From: Mesorhizobium atlanticum
Lineage (GTDB): Bacteria; Pseudomonadota; Alphaproteobacteria; Rhizobiales; Rhizobiaceae
Direction: 5' to 3'
NCBI RefSeq assembly: GCF_003289965.1
Contig: NZ_QMBQ01000008.1
Span: forward strand, 1 to 64,000
DNA length: 64,000 nt
The notes under the pieces were generated by a model, which did no database searches, had not been told where the DNA came from, and was given only the letters and a program-made list of their open reading frames with translations. Position 1 is the stretch's first letter; every line of letters starts with the position of its first letter. The position numbers were made by a program, and so were the translations under genes. Shown here piece by piece: positions 8,145 to 17,403 of the stretch.

Positions 8145-9407
8145 ATGAGGAGGAGTAACGTGAAGACCATGCTTGCCAAGCTGGCCTTGGCCGCGGCCGT
8201 CATCGGCGGCGGCCTGCAGGCCGCGTCCGCCGAGACCGCCAACATCTGGGTGCGCGCCGACGGCTCGAACTTCATGCCGCGCATCGTCGACGCCTTCAAC
8301 AAGGCGCATCAGGACCAGATCAAGCTCGACATCATTCCCAACGCCGAAATCATCCCGAAATATGGGGCGGCCGCCGCCGGCGGCACGGCGCCCGACGCGC
8401 TCTCGCTCGACCTGATCTACACGCCGTCCTTCGCCGCCGCCGGCCAGTTGGAGGACATCACCGATTGGGCGAAATCCTTGCCCTATTTTTCCAGCCTGTC
8501 GCCGGCGCATGTGAAGACCGGCACCTATAAGGACCGCATCTATGGCCTGCCGTTCTCGGCCGATGCCTCGGTGCTGATCTGGAACAAGAAGCTGTTCAAG
8601 CAGGCGGGCCTGGACCCGGAGAAGGGACCGACGAACTGGGCCGAGATCGCGGCCGACGCCGAGAAGGTCAACGCGCTTGGCGGCGACATCAAGGGCTTCT
8701 ACTTCTCCGGCAATTGCGGCGGCTGCAACATCTTCACCTTCACACCGCTGATCTGGGCTTCGGGCGGCGACATCCTGTCGGAGGACGGCTCGAAGGCGAC
8801 GCTCGACAGCCCGCAGCTGCGCGGCGCCATCGACCTTTACCGCTCGATGATCAAGAAGGGGCTGGTGCCCGAGGGCGCGCAGACCGACACCGGCGCCAAT
8901 TTCTTCGCCGCCTTCGCCGGCGGCAAGATCGGCATCTCGCCATCCGGCGCCTTCGCCATCGGCGCGCTCAACACGCAGTACCCGGACATCGACTACGGCA
9001 TCACCTTCCTGCCGGGTAAGGATGGCGGCTGGTCGTCCTTCGCCGGCGGCGACAATTTCGTCGTCACCAAGGGCACCAAGAAGATCGCCGTGGTGAAGGA
9101 GTTCCTGGACTTCGCCTATTCGCTCGATGGCCAGACCATCCTTGCCAAATATGGCAGCCTGCCGGTGCGAAACGACATCGCCAAGGACGCGCTGAAGGAT
9201 CTTGACCCGCGCTACCAGGTGGCGGCCGAGGCGATGGCCAAGGGCAGGACGCCCTATTCGGTGGTGTTCAACGACCTGATCAACTCCGCCAACGGTCCCT
9301 GGACGCAGATGATCAACGAGGTGTTCTTCGGCGATGACGTCGACGGCGCCGTCGCCAATGCGCAGGAGACGATGCAGTCGATCATCGACCAGGCGCCGAA
9401 CAAGTAG
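8145..9407 (+). CDS. ABC sugar transporter, periplasmic substrate-binding protein
   Basis: 420 residues, family 1 (MalE-like) solute-binding protein. A signal peptide spans about 1-30 (MRRSNVK, then an Ala/Gly-rich core, cleavage after ASA). The body has the usual GxPFSADASVLIWNKKLFKQAG and WAEIAADAEK segments. The ATG at 8145 follows gggaggag; the earlier frame start at 8121 lacks a ribosome site. It would deliver an oligosaccharide to the two permeases downstream. A 450-bp region of palindromic repeats separates it from the permeases, which probably lets it be expressed at a higher level than they are. Confidence 0.93.
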   Translation: MRRSNVKTMLAKLALAAAVIGGGLQAASAETANIWVRADGSNFMPRIVDAFNKAHQDQIKLDIIPNAEIIPKYGAAAAGGTAPDALSLDLIYTPSFAAAGQLEDITDWAKSLPYFSSLSPAHVKTGTYKDRIYGLPFSADASVLIWNKKLFKQAGLDPEKGPTNWAEIAADAEKVNALGGDIKGFYFSGNCGGCNIFTFTPLIWASGGDILSEDGSKATLDSPQLRGAIDLYRSMIKKGLVPEGAQTDTGANFFAAFAGGKIGISPSGAFAIGALNTQYPDIDYGITFLPGKDGGWSSFAGGDNFVVTKGTKKIAVVKEFLDFAYSLDGQTILAKYGSLPVRNDIAKDALKDLDPRYQVAAEAMAKGRTPYSVVFNDLINSANGPWTQMINEVFFGDDVDGAVANAQETMQSIIDQAPNK

Positions 9408-9545
9408 ATACCAGGGCCTACAGGCGGCGGGGATCGCGCAACGCCTCGCCGCCAAGGCTCTGACCGGCCGCCCGCCCCGTCTCCCTGGCCGGGCGGCCGG
9501 GATGTTGCATCGCTGAATGGCAGGGACAGACGCGTTGAGACAAGA

Positions 9546-9681
9546 CCCCCTCATCCGGCCGCTTCGCGGCCACCTTCTCCCCGGTGGGGAGAAGAGGTTG
9601 GCGCCGACGCTCGCGATCTCCTCTCCCCTTGGGGAGAAGTCGGATTGCCCCAAATTGCCCTTTGCAATCCGGGTGAGGGGG
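9546..9681. repeat. RIME-like palindromic intergenic element A
   Basis: Begins ccccctcatccgg (9546-9558) and ends with its near-complement ccgggtgaggggg (9669-9681, 12 of 13 pairing). Inside are smaller hairpins such as ggccgcttcgcggcc and cttctccccggtggggagaag. The mosaic of ccttctcccc and cctcatcc words is typical of interspersed palindromes in rhizobial genomes. Confidence 0.8.
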
Positions 9682-9701
9682 CCTCATCAGGTTCGCGCCT
9701 T

Positions 9702-9845
9702 CCTTCTCCCCTTGTGGGAGAAGGTGGATCGGCGCGCAGCGCCGAGACGGACGAGGGGTGTTCCAGGGAAAGCCAGCGTCTCACTCCGCTGGAACACCCC
9801 TCATCCGTCGCCTTCGGCGACACCTTCTCCCACAAGGGGAGAAGG
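9702..9845. repeat. RIME-like palindromic element B (144-bp hairpin)
   Basis: The outer arms 9702-9725 and 9822-9845 are perfect 24-bp inverted repeats. Inner arms 9746-9766 and 9789-9809 pair at 20 of 21 positions. The element ends 12 bp before the first permease start and supplies the purine-rich ggggag that serves as its ribosome site. The transcript would fold into a long stem that could protect the binding-protein mRNA and limit read-through into the permeases. With element A it fills the non-coding stretch 9408-9857. Confidence 0.85.
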
Positions 9846-9857
9846 GGGAGCGCGACC

Positions 9858-10775
9858 ATGACCGCCATCACAGCTTCAGCGCCCGCCCGCTCGCGCAGCA
9901 GCGCCAGCCTGCGGCAATGGGTGGGCTTGCTCTATGTGCTGCCGGCTGTCGCTTTCGTCACCGTCTTCTTCGTCATCCCGCTCGGCATGACGGCGTGGAT
10001 GTCGCTGCACAACTGGCCGCTGATGGGCGAACATGCCTTCATCGGCCTCGACAATTATGTCGCGATCCTGCGTGACACGCGGTTCTGGAACGCGCTGAAA
10101 TTCACCTTCTACTATACCGTCATCGTCACCATCGCGATCTTCGCCGTCGCCTTCCCGCTGGCGATCTTCATCGAAAAGCCGCGCCCGCTCACCAACCTCT
10201 ACCGCACCGCCTTCTTCATGCCGGCGGTTGTCGGCTTCGCTTCGGCGAGCCTGCTCTGGTCCTGGCTTCTGAATGTCGATTCCGGCCTGTTCAGTCCAGC
10301 CGCCTTCGACCTCGGCCTGACCGAGAAGAAGGTCAATCTCCTCGCCACCTTCCAGCCGGCCTTCTGGTCGATCATCGCCATGGTGGTCTGGAAGGTCGCC
10401 GGTTTCACCATGATCATCCTAATGACCGGCCTGCAGTCGATCCCGCAGGATTTGCAGGAGGCCGCCGTCATCGACGGGGCAGGGCCGTTTGCCCGCTTCA
10501 GGGCGATCACCTTGCCGCTGATGCGCCGCACGCTGGCGCTGGCGCTGATCCTGTCGGTGGCGGGCTCGATCCTTGCCTTCGACCAGTTCTACATCATCCT
10601 GCGAGGCGGCCCGCGCAACCAGACGCTGACGGCCGTCTACTGGATCTTCAATCAGTCCTTCGTGTCGTTCAAGCTTGGCTACGGCGCAGCACTCTCCATG
10701 GTGCTCTTGGCCATCCTGGTGGCGCTCAGCCTCATCCAGCTCTGGCTGCTGCGCAAGCCCGAGGGGCTCGACTGA
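9858..10775 (+). CDS. ABC sugar transporter permease (MalF type)
   Basis: 305 residues with about six hydrophobic membrane segments. The cytoplasmic EAA loop QEAAVIDGAGPFARFRAITL, which docks the ATPase, lies around residues 200-220. The ATG at 9858 follows the purine run ggggag; earlier in-frame starts would be inside the repeat element. Its stop overlaps the next start (TGATG), so the two permeases are made together. Partner of the binding protein at 8145. Confidence 0.93.
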   Translation: MTAITASAPARSRSSASLRQWVGLLYVLPAVAFVTVFFVIPLGMTAWMSLHNWPLMGEHAFIGLDNYVAILRDTRFWNALKFTFYYTVIVTIAIFAVAFPLAIFIEKPRPLTNLYRTAFFMPAVVGFASASLLWSWLLNVDSGLFSPAAFDLGLTEKKVNLLATFQPAFWSIIAMVVWKVAGFTMIILMTGLQSIPQDLQEAAVIDGAGPFARFRAITLPLMRRTLALALILSVAGSILAFDQFYIILRGGPRNQTLTAVYWIFNQSFVSFKLGYGAALSMVLLAILVALSLIQLWLLRKPEGLD

Positions 10776-11632
10776 TGGCCGAGGCGATGTCGCAGAGCCG
10801 CAAGGCCGCGTTCAGCCTCGCCAGGCATTCCACCGGCATCATCGCCTCGGTGCTGTTTCTGGCGCCGATCGTGTGGACCGTGCTGTCGACTTTCAAGCCG
10901 GCGCAGGAAGCGCGCCAGCCGCCGCTGCCGCCCTGGCCGACCACCGGCTTCTCGATCGAGAACTACGAGACGCTGAATTCCTTCGGCGACGGGCTCTGGG
11001 TTTCGGCGCAGAACAGCATCTATGTCTCGGTGATGACAGTGTTGCTCTCGGTGCTGGTCAGCGTGCTGGCCGGCTACGGCTTCTCCCGCTTCCGCTTTCC
11101 TTTCCGGGATTTCTTCTTCGTCCTCATCCTGTCGACGATCATGATCCCGTTCCAGTCGATCCTGACGCCGATCTTCCTGGTGCTGACCAGGCTGGGTCTC
11201 CACAACACGCTGACGGGTCTGGTCTGCGTCTATGTCACGCTGCAGCTGCCATTCTCGATCTTCATGATGCGCAACGCCTTCGACGCCGTGCCGCGCGAGA
11301 TCGAGGAGGCGGCGCGCATGGACGGCGCCAACAACGTCACCATGCTCATCAAGGTGATGCTGCCGCTGGTCTGGCCGGGTGTCGTCACCATCGCGCTCTT
11401 CGCCTTTCTCGGTGCCTGGAACGAGTTCCTGGCGGCCCTCGTGCTGATGACCGACCAGTCCAAATTCACCCTGCCGGTGATGATGACCGTGCTGCAGTCC
11501 GGCCGCTTCGGCGCCATCGACTGGGGCGCGGTGCAGGCCGGCGTCACGGTGATGATGGTGCCCTGCCTGATCCTGTTCCTGGCGCTGCAGCGCTTCTACA
11601 TCCGCGGCCTCATGGCCGGGGCCGTCAAATAA
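10775..11632 (+). CDS. ABC sugar transporter permease (MalG type)
   Basis: 285 residues with six predicted membrane segments. The EAA loop EEAARMDGANNVTMLIKVML is followed by LPLVWPGV. The protein ends in RGLMAGAVK, a typical tail for MalG-type permeases. Starts at the TGATG overlap with the preceding permease. No ATPase gene follows, so the complex probably borrows a shared MsmK/UgpC-like ATPase encoded elsewhere. Confidence 0.93.
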   Translation: MAEAMSQSRKAAFSLARHSTGIIASVLFLAPIVWTVLSTFKPAQEARQPPLPPWPTTGFSIENYETLNSFGDGLWVSAQNSIYVSVMTVLLSVLVSVLAGYGFSRFRFPFRDFFFVLILSTIMIPFQSILTPIFLVLTRLGLHNTLTGLVCVYVTLQLPFSIFMMRNAFDAVPREIEEAARMDGANNVTMLIKVMLPLVWPGVVTIALFAFLGAWNEFLAALVLMTDQSKFTLPVMMTVLQSGRFGAIDWGAVQAGVTVMMVPCLILFLALQRFYIRGLMAGAVK

Positions 11633-11657
11633 ATCGCATTCGAATGGAGTGAAGTTG

Positions 11658-13640
11658 ATGACCGCAACGCAACCCGCCGCCGCAGCCCCGGCCGCCAAAC
11701 CGAGGCTGGCTTTCCGGCCGCTGCCCGTGCCGCAGGTCGATGTCCGCGGTTTCTGGGGCGATCGCGTCGACGCGGTCGCCACACGCACGGCCGGCATCCT
11801 CTATGACCGATGCGTCGAGGCGCGCATGCTGGAGCAGATCGATCCCGATCGGCCGTCGCCAGGCGTCGTCATTCCCTTCCATTCGCCGTCGCCGGACGAG
11901 GCGGCCAGTCCCACCTTCACCGGCTCGACGGTGACGACGCAGATGTTCTGGGATTCCGACTGGGGCAAGACCATCGAGACCGCCGCCTATTCGCTCTATC
12001 GCCGCCGCAACCCCGAACTGGAGCAGAAGATCGACGCCGTCATCGATATGTACGAAAAACTGCAGCAGGAGGACGGCTACCTCTCCAGCTGGTACCAGCG
12101 CATCCAGCCCGGCCTGCGCTGGACGAACCTGCGCGATTGCCACGAGCTTTACTGCGCCGGCCACCTGATCGAGGGCGCGGTCGCTTACTTTCAGGCCACC
12201 GGCAAGCGCAAATTGCTCGACGTCCTGTGCCGCTACGTCGACCACATCGCCTCGGTGTTCGGCCCCGAACCCGGCAAGAAAAAAGGGTACTGTGGCCATG
12301 AGGAGATCGAGCTGGCGCTGGTCAAGCTGGCCCGCGTCACCGGCAACCGGAAATACATGGACCTGGCGAAGTATTTCATCGACCAGCGGGGCCAGCAGCC
12401 GCATTATTTCGACGAGGAGGCGCGCGCGCGCGGCGCCGACCCGAAGGCCTATCACTTCAAGACCTACGAATATAACCAGTCGCACAAGCCGGTGCGCGAG
12501 CAGGACAAGGTCGTCGGTCACGCCGTGCGCGCGATGTACCTCTATTCAGGCATGGCCGACATCGCGACTGAATATGGCGACGACACGCTGCGCGTCGCGC
12601 TCGACCGTCTGTGGGACGATCTCATGACAAAGAGCCTCTACGTCACCGGCGGCCTTGGGCCGTCGGCGCACAATGAGGGTTTCACCAGCGATTACGACCT
12701 GCCCAACGAGACCGCCTATGCCGAGACCTGCGCCTCGGTCGGCCTTGTGTTTTGGGCAAGCCGTATGCTCGGCATGGGGCCGAACGCCCGCTACGCCGAC
12801 ATGATGGAACGCGCGCTCTACAACGGCTCGATCTCAGGCCTGTCGCTCGACGGCTCGCTGTTCTTCTACGAGAACCCGCTGGAGAGCCGGGGCGGGCACC
12901 ACCGCTGGAAATGGCATCGCTGCCCCTGCTGCCCGCCCAATATCGGCCGCATGGTGGCGTCGATCGGCGGCTATTTCTACGGCCTCGCCGACGATGCGCT
13001 GGCCGTGCATCTCTATGGCGACTCGACGGCCCGCTTCGAGATCGCCGGCCGCCAGGTCACCCTGGTCCAGACCAGCAACTATCCCTGGGACGGCGCGGTC
13101 GCGATCGAGGTGGGGCCGGAAGCGCCGGTGGAGTTCACGCTCTATCTCCGCTTCCCCGCCTGGTGCCGCAAGGCGGCGCTGCGGGTCAACGGCAAGCTGG
13201 TCGATCTCGAAGCGGCGACAGTCGACGGGTATGCCGCGATCCGTCGCGAATGGCGCCAGGGCGACAAGGTCGAGCTCGACCTCGAAATGTCGATGGCGCG
13301 CCTCTTCGCCAATCCGCAGGTGCGCCAGGACATCGGTCGTATAGCACTTGCGCGCGGCCCGCTGATCTACTGCGTCGAGGAAACCGACAATGGCGGCGGG
13401 CTTCATCGCATCGCCCTGTCGCGCGAGGCCAGGTTAGAGGCACGCAAGGAGCCGAACCTGCTCGGCGGCGTCGTCACCCTTTCGGCCATCGGCAGCCGGG
13501 CCGAGACGGAAAACTGGGGCGCCGATCTCTATCGTCCCGAACCGCCGGCGACTGAGGAGATGACACTCAAGGCGGTTCCCTATTTCGCCTGGGACAATCG
13601 CGATCCCGGCGAGATGCTGGTCTGGCTCAGGGAAGGGTAG
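11658..13640 (+). CDS. GH127-family beta-L-arabinofuranosidase
   Basis: 660 residues (DUF1680/glycoside hydrolase 127). The Zn-cysteine active-site signature is present: E-T-C in AETCASVG (about residue 355) and the CPCCPPN motif (about residue 421). In characterised GH127 enzymes these Cys and Glu residues bind Zn and one Cys acts as nucleophile. No signal peptide, so it acts in the cytoplasm on imported oligosaccharide, consistent with the importer 25 bp upstream. A likely natural substrate is plant hydroxyproline-linked arabinan from extensins. The ATG at 11658 is chosen because gaatggag is about 8 bp upstream; a GTG at 11649 is an alternative. Confidence 0.9.
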   Translation: MTATQPAAAAPAAKPRLAFRPLPVPQVDVRGFWGDRVDAVATRTAGILYDRCVEARMLEQIDPDRPSPGVVIPFHSPSPDEAASPTFTGSTVTTQMFWDSDWGKTIETAAYSLYRRRNPELEQKIDAVIDMYEKLQQEDGYLSSWYQRIQPGLRWTNLRDCHELYCAGHLIEGAVAYFQATGKRKLLDVLCRYVDHIASVFGPEPGKKKGYCGHEEIELALVKLARVTGNRKYMDLAKYFIDQRGQQPHYFDEEARARGADPKAYHFKTYEYNQSHKPVREQDKVVGHAVRAMYLYSGMADIATEYGDDTLRVALDRLWDDLMTKSLYVTGGLGPSAHNEGFTSDYDLPNETAYAETCASVGLVFWASRMLGMGPNARYADMMERALYNGSISGLSLDGSLFFYENPLESRGGHHRWKWHRCPCCPPNIGRMVASIGGYFYGLADDALAVHLYGDSTARFEIAGRQVTLVQTSNYPWDGAVAIEVGPEAPVEFTLYLRFPAWCRKAALRVNGKLVDLEAATVDGYAAIRREWRQGDKVELDLEMSMARLFANPQVRQDIGRIALARGPLIYCVEETDNGGGLHRIALSREARLEARKEPNLLGGVVTLSAIGSRAETENWGADLYRPEPPATEEMTLKAVPYFAWDNRDPGEMLVWLREG

Positions 13641-13713
13641 GCCTTTTTGTCGCGGAACTTGAGACGCTGGCGGGACTGCGCCTCCTCTGTCCTGCCGGAC
13701 ACGTAAAGGAACG

Positions 13714-14376
13714 CTACCTTGCCGGCTTATCCTTATTCTTTCGCCTCCCTGATACCGGAGCGCCAGCCTTTTGCTCCTCCTCCATCGCCGCCTTCACCAG
13801 TGCGTTGGCCGCCCACACCGACAGGTCCTCGCCCTCAGCCGCGCTGAGACCGCAGACGTCGCGCTGGACGATCAGCGCCTCCCAGCCGATCACCATGGCC
13901 AGCGCGCGGACAAGCCGGTTCCAGCCGTCCGGTTCCAGCCGGTCCCGCAATGGCGACAACGCCTGTTCGATCCATTCGATCCGCCGGTAGCCGCGACGCG
14001 GCACGCCTTGCCCGGCCGGCGTGGCGTCGGTGTCTACGGTCAGGCGGATCAGCGAGCGCCCGAGGCGCTCGACCTCGGGACTGACGTGATGCAGCGCACG
14101 GACCAGGTGCTCCACGCGCGCTTCGCCATCGTCGGCCGACTGTTCGATGGCACGATCGACCGAGGCCTGGCTAAGCGCGCCGACGGTTGCATCGAGCAGC
14201 AGCTGATCGAAGCTCGGAAAGTAGAGGTAGACGGTTCGTCGCGAGACGTCGGCCGCGGCGGCCACGTCGTTGACGGTCAGCGTCTCGCCGCGGGCGAGCA
14301 ACGCGATCGCCGCGTCGACGATCGCCTTGCGGGTGCGGCGTCTCTGCGCGGTGCGAGGGTGCGGATTGACATTCAT
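13714..14376 (-). CDS. TetR-family transcriptional regulator
   Basis: 220 residues. The HTH at about 15-60 contains IVDAAIALLARGETLTVNDV and ADVSRRTVYLYFPSFDQLL, the canonical TetR recognition helix and Y-x-YF turn. The C-terminal ligand domain is not assignable. It is divergent from a cupin gene, with a palindrome in the shared promoter region, so it probably represses itself and the cupin. Confidence 0.92.
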   Translation of the reverse strand: MNVNPHPRTAQRRRTRKAIVDAAIALLARGETLTVNDVAAAADVSRRTVYLYFPSFDQLLLDATVGALSQASVDRAIEQSADDGEARVEHLVRALHHVSPEVERLGRSLIRLTVDTDATPAGQGVPRRGYRRIEWIEQALSPLRDRLEPDGWNRLVRALAMVIGWEALIVQRDVCGLSAAEGEDLSVWAANALVKAAMEEEQKAGAPVSGRRKNKDKPAR

Positions 14377-14395
14377 GCGTGCTAAGTATACCGGA

Positions 14396-14410
14396 GTGCA
14401 TTAATTGCAC
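14396..14410. promoter_or_regulatory. Palindromic operator between TetR and cupin genes
   Basis: GTGCATTAATTGCAC is a 15-bp inverted repeat (arms GTGCA/TGCAC), and a further half site GAGTGCAAT follows at 14412-14420. On the minus strand TTGTGC and TATACT are spaced about 16 bp apart across it, a plausible -35/-10 for the regulator gene. Binding here would block both divergent promoters. Confidence 0.65.
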
Positions 14411-14451
14411 AAGAGTGCAATATAGACATCAGAAATGTGAAGGGGGCTTTA

Positions 14452-14982
14452 ATGACGATCTCCAGCCACACCGCCGATGACGCCCGTTTCCTGGGCCCGG
14501 GTGAGGGGGAAGCAATCTGGTTTCTGAGGAACCGCATGACGGTGAAGGCCACCGAGGCCAGCACCGGAGGCGGCTTCGGCTTGCTGGAATCCCTTATCGC
14601 GCCCGGTTTCTCGCCGCCGCTGCATGTCCATCGCCGCGAGGACGAGTCCTTCTACGTGCTCGAAGGGGAATTGACGATGAAATGCGGCGATCGCACCTTC
14701 CGGGCCACCGCTGGGTCGTTCGTGTTCCTGCCACGAAACGTTCCCCACACTTTCGTGGTCGAGGGCGACAAGCCGGCGCGGATGCTGACGCTGCTGACCC
14801 CAGGTGGCGGCGAGGGCGTTTTCATAGACGGTGGACGTCCGGCGGAGGGGGAAGGACTGCCTCCGGCGTCGCCGCCGGATATCGAGGCCCTGAAACGTGT
14901 CAGCGCCCGCTATGAGGCCGAGATCATCGGGCCGCCAATGGCACCGACGGCCCGGTCTTCGGCAAGTCATGCCGCGGCTTAA
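14452..14982 (+). CDS. Cupin-domain protein
   Basis: 176 residues with a single small-barrel cupin. The metal-binding motif is PPLHVHRREDESFYVLEGEL (His, His, Glu) and the second motif is FVFLPRNVPHTF with the last His. It resembles quercetin-2,3-dioxygenase-like and other unassigned mono-cupins. Start at the ATG behind gaaggggg (14438-14445). The divergent TetR gene and operator suggest induction by a small aromatic or xenobiotic ligand. The exact reaction is not predictable. Confidence 0.85.
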   Translation: MTISSHTADDARFLGPGEGEAIWFLRNRMTVKATEASTGGGFGLLESLIAPGFSPPLHVHRREDESFYVLEGELTMKCGDRTFRATAGSFVFLPRNVPHTFVVEGDKPARMLTLLTPGGGEGVFIDGGRPAEGEGLPPASPPDIEALKRVSARYEAEIIGPPMAPTARSSASHAAA

Positions 14983-14988
14983 TCTTCG

Positions 14989-15798
14989 CTACAGATGCAC
15001 GAAGGCCGTCAGCGGAAGGTGATCGGAGGCGACGCGCGACAGCGGCGTGTCATGCGCCTCGACGTTCGAAACCAAATCGTGCCGGTTGCCCAGGATCCGG
15101 TCGAGCGCCAGCACCGGCAGGGCCGACGGGAAGGTCGGCACCGCCGGCGGCGTCGGCCCGAAGGTCGTGTGCAGCGTGTTCAGCGCCGAGCGGTTGCCGA
15201 GCCGCCATTCGTTGAGGTCGCCAAGCAGCAGCGTCGGCCTTTCATCGGCGCTGCTCATGATGTCGAGCACGACGCGGGCCTGCTCGGAGCGCGAGCGGCG
15301 CAAAAGGCCGAGATGGGCGGCGATCACGCGCAGCGACCGTTTCTCGTCAAGATCGATTTCCGCAACCAGCGCGCCGCGCGGCTCCAGCCCCGGCAGCTTG
15401 AGCTGGTGGACGTCGCGCACGGTGCCGCGCTTGAACAGCAGCACATTGCCGCGCCAGCCATGCCCCTTGCCGTTGCCCGAGACCGGCACCGGCACCAGTC
15501 CCGTCTCCAATTCCAGGCGGGCGAGATCGAGCAGCCCGGCCCTGTCGCCGAAGCGGTTGTCGGCTTCCTGCAGGGCGATCACGTCGGGGCTGATTTCGCG
15601 GATGACGCGGGCCGTCCTGTCAGGGTCGAACCTGCGGTCCGTGCCGATGCATTTGTGGACGTTGTAGGAGGCAACGACGATCTCCGCGCCGTTGACACGC
15701 TTGCGCGGCGTCGCCTTCGCCTTGCGCGCGTTCCTGGCGCGGATCGTAAGCAGCACGGTCTCCGGGAGGCTGCGTCCTTTTATGTCGTTTGTCTCCAT
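14989..15798 (-). CDS. Endonuclease/exonuclease/phosphatase-family protein
   Basis: 269 residues with the EEP fold motifs in order: SYNVHKC, ALQEAD, GNVLLF, AAHLGL, GDLNEW and SDHLP. These give the Mg2+-binding Glu and Asp/His catalytic set of Mg-dependent phosphodiesterases. No signal peptide. It starts 22 bp after the phospholipase D gene on the same strand and is commonly paired with cardiolipin synthase-like genes in rhizobia, so a membrane-lipid or phosphodiester role is plausible. Confidence 0.88.
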   Translation of the reverse strand: METNDIKGRSLPETVLLTIRARNARKAKATPRKRVNGAEIVVASYNVHKCIGTDRRFDPDRTARVIREISPDVIALQEADNRFGDRAGLLDLARLELETGLVPVPVSGNGKGHGWRGNVLLFKRGTVRDVHQLKLPGLEPRGALVAEIDLDEKRSLRVIAAHLGLLRRSRSEQARVVLDIMSSADERPTLLLGDLNEWRLGNRSALNTLHTTFGPTPPAVPTFPSALPVLALDRILGNRHDLVSNVEAHDTPLSRVASDHLPLTAFVHL

Positions 15799-15820
15799 GG
15801 TCCCGATGCTCGTTTCCGTT

Positions 15821-17281
15821 CTAAAGATAGGGTGATCCCAGCCACAGCAAACGGTCGAAAACGCGGATTACGAACGGCCTTGCATTCAGCGTCTGCAGCG
15901 TCACCGGCTGGGCGCTTGAGATGGCGGCCGCGATGCGGGCGTCGATCTCGGCGGCGAAGTTTTCATCCAGCACTTCCATGTCGATCTCGAAATTCAGCCT
16001 CAGCGATCGCGCATCCAGGTTGGAAGAGCCGACATAGGCCCACACGCCGTCGATCGCCATCAGCTTGGAATGGTCGAACGAGCCCCCGTGGCGCCAGACC
16101 CGGCAATAGTGCTTCAGCACCTGGTCGAACTGCGCCGTCATCGCATGATCGACGAGGAAGAGATTGTTCACCGCCGGCACGACGATGTCGATTTCGACGC
16201 CACGCCGGGCGGCGGTGGTCAGCGCGCTGATGAATTCGCGATCCGGCAGGAAATAGGGCGACATGATGCGGATCGATTTGCGGGCGACCGAGAATGCGCC
16301 CATCAGCAGCTTCAAGTTGGTTTCGTTCGACGCGTCCGGCCCGCTCGCCACCGCGCGCACCAGCATTGGCTGTCCGGGCGGCGGTGCGGCGCGCTCGACC
16401 TGCCATGGGCCGTCTTTCAAGGCCTCGTTGCCGGCAAAGCGCCAGTCCTCGGCCGCAACCGAGAACAGGTCGGCCACAACCGGCCCGGTGACCTGGAAAT
16501 GGGTGTCGCGCGAACTCTCGGAACCGGCGAATTCGGCGGAGAATCCCTTTCGGATGTTCATGCCTCCCGTGAACGCCACTGCGCCGTCGACGATCAGGAT
16601 CTTCCTGTGGGTCCTCAGATTGGCATAGGGAAGTCTCAGGCCCATGACGATGTTGCCGTTGAAGAGGTCGACGGTGACGTCGGCCTCCCTGAGCTGTTTC
16701 AGGATGCTGGGCACCGAATAGCGCACGCCGACGGCGTCTATCAGCACGCGCACGGTGACGCCGCGCTTGACGGCGTTGCCGAGCGACTGGACGAAAAGCG
16801 CCCCGACCGCGTCGTTGTCGAAAATATAGGTTTCCAAAAGGACGCTTCTTTGCGCCGCGTCAATGGCCCGGCACATCGCCGTATAGGCCTCGTCGCCGGT
16901 GTTGAGCACGGCGATGGTGTTTCCGGAGGTCAGCGGACGCCGCGCCACCCTGTCGCCAAGCGTCTTCAGGCCGGTGAAGCGCTGGCCGTATTCGGCGTTG
17001 ATCAAGGCTTCCAGCGCGACGTCGCGGTCATGCCTGGCGGCGGCAGCCTCGGGCGAGAACGGCCGCATCGCGCTGATCGTTGCGCGGCGGATGCGGTTGA
17101 TTCCGGCGATGGCGTAGATGATCGCGCCGAGAAAGGGCGAGAGCAGCATCACGCCCACCCAGCCGGTGGCGGCGCGCACGTCCTCCTTGGTCATGATGGC
17201 ATGCACGATGCCGACCGCCGCCATCGCCAGCGAGAGGATCAGGATAAGCGTCGACCAGTGACTCGCAATCGCTTCAAGCAT
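15821..17281 (-). CDS. Phospholipase D-type cardiolipin synthase
   Basis: 486 residues. Two N-terminal membrane helices (about 8-28 and 38-58) precede two HKD motifs, THRKILIVDGAVAFTGGMN and DHSKLMAIDGVWAYVGSSN, each followed by Asn/Ser in the usual places. This is the layout of bacterial ClsA enzymes that condense phosphatidylglycerol into cardiolipin at the inner membrane. The ATG at 17281 starts MLEAIASHW directly before the first helix; an upstream extension to 17317 adds only 12 residues. Other PLD-type transphosphatidylases cannot be excluded. Confidence 0.88.
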   Translation of the reverse strand: MLEAIASHWSTLILILSLAMAAVGIVHAIMTKEDVRAATGWVGVMLLSPFLGAIIYAIAGINRIRRATISAMRPFSPEAAAARHDRDVALEALINAEYGQRFTGLKTLGDRVARRPLTSGNTIAVLNTGDEAYTAMCRAIDAAQRSVLLETYIFDNDAVGALFVQSLGNAVKRGVTVRVLIDAVGVRYSVPSILKQLREADVTVDLFNGNIVMGLRLPYANLRTHRKILIVDGAVAFTGGMNIRKGFSAEFAGSESSRDTHFQVTGPVVADLFSVAAEDWRFAGNEALKDGPWQVERAAPPPGQPMLVRAVASGPDASNETNLKLLMGAFSVARKSIRIMSPYFLPDREFISALTTAARRGVEIDIVVPAVNNLFLVDHAMTAQFDQVLKHYCRVWRHGGSFDHSKLMAIDGVWAYVGSSNLDARSLRLNFEIDMEVLDENFAAEIDARIAAAISSAQPVTLQTLNARPFVIRVFDRLLWLGSPYL

Positions 17282-17403
17282 CGACCCGACTATTGTGCGA
17301 GGAAGCGCGGAAGGCAATGCGGACGGTCTTCGTCAGGCCTTGGACTTTTTCCTAGGTATTGGCGGTATGTGGGACTACCATGGGGCTCAACGGGGGGTGT
17401 GCG

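Noticed and set aside
8061..9653. 530-codon minus-strand frame
   Set aside because: Antisense to the sugar-binding protein gene. No motif and a composition typical of mirrored codon bias.
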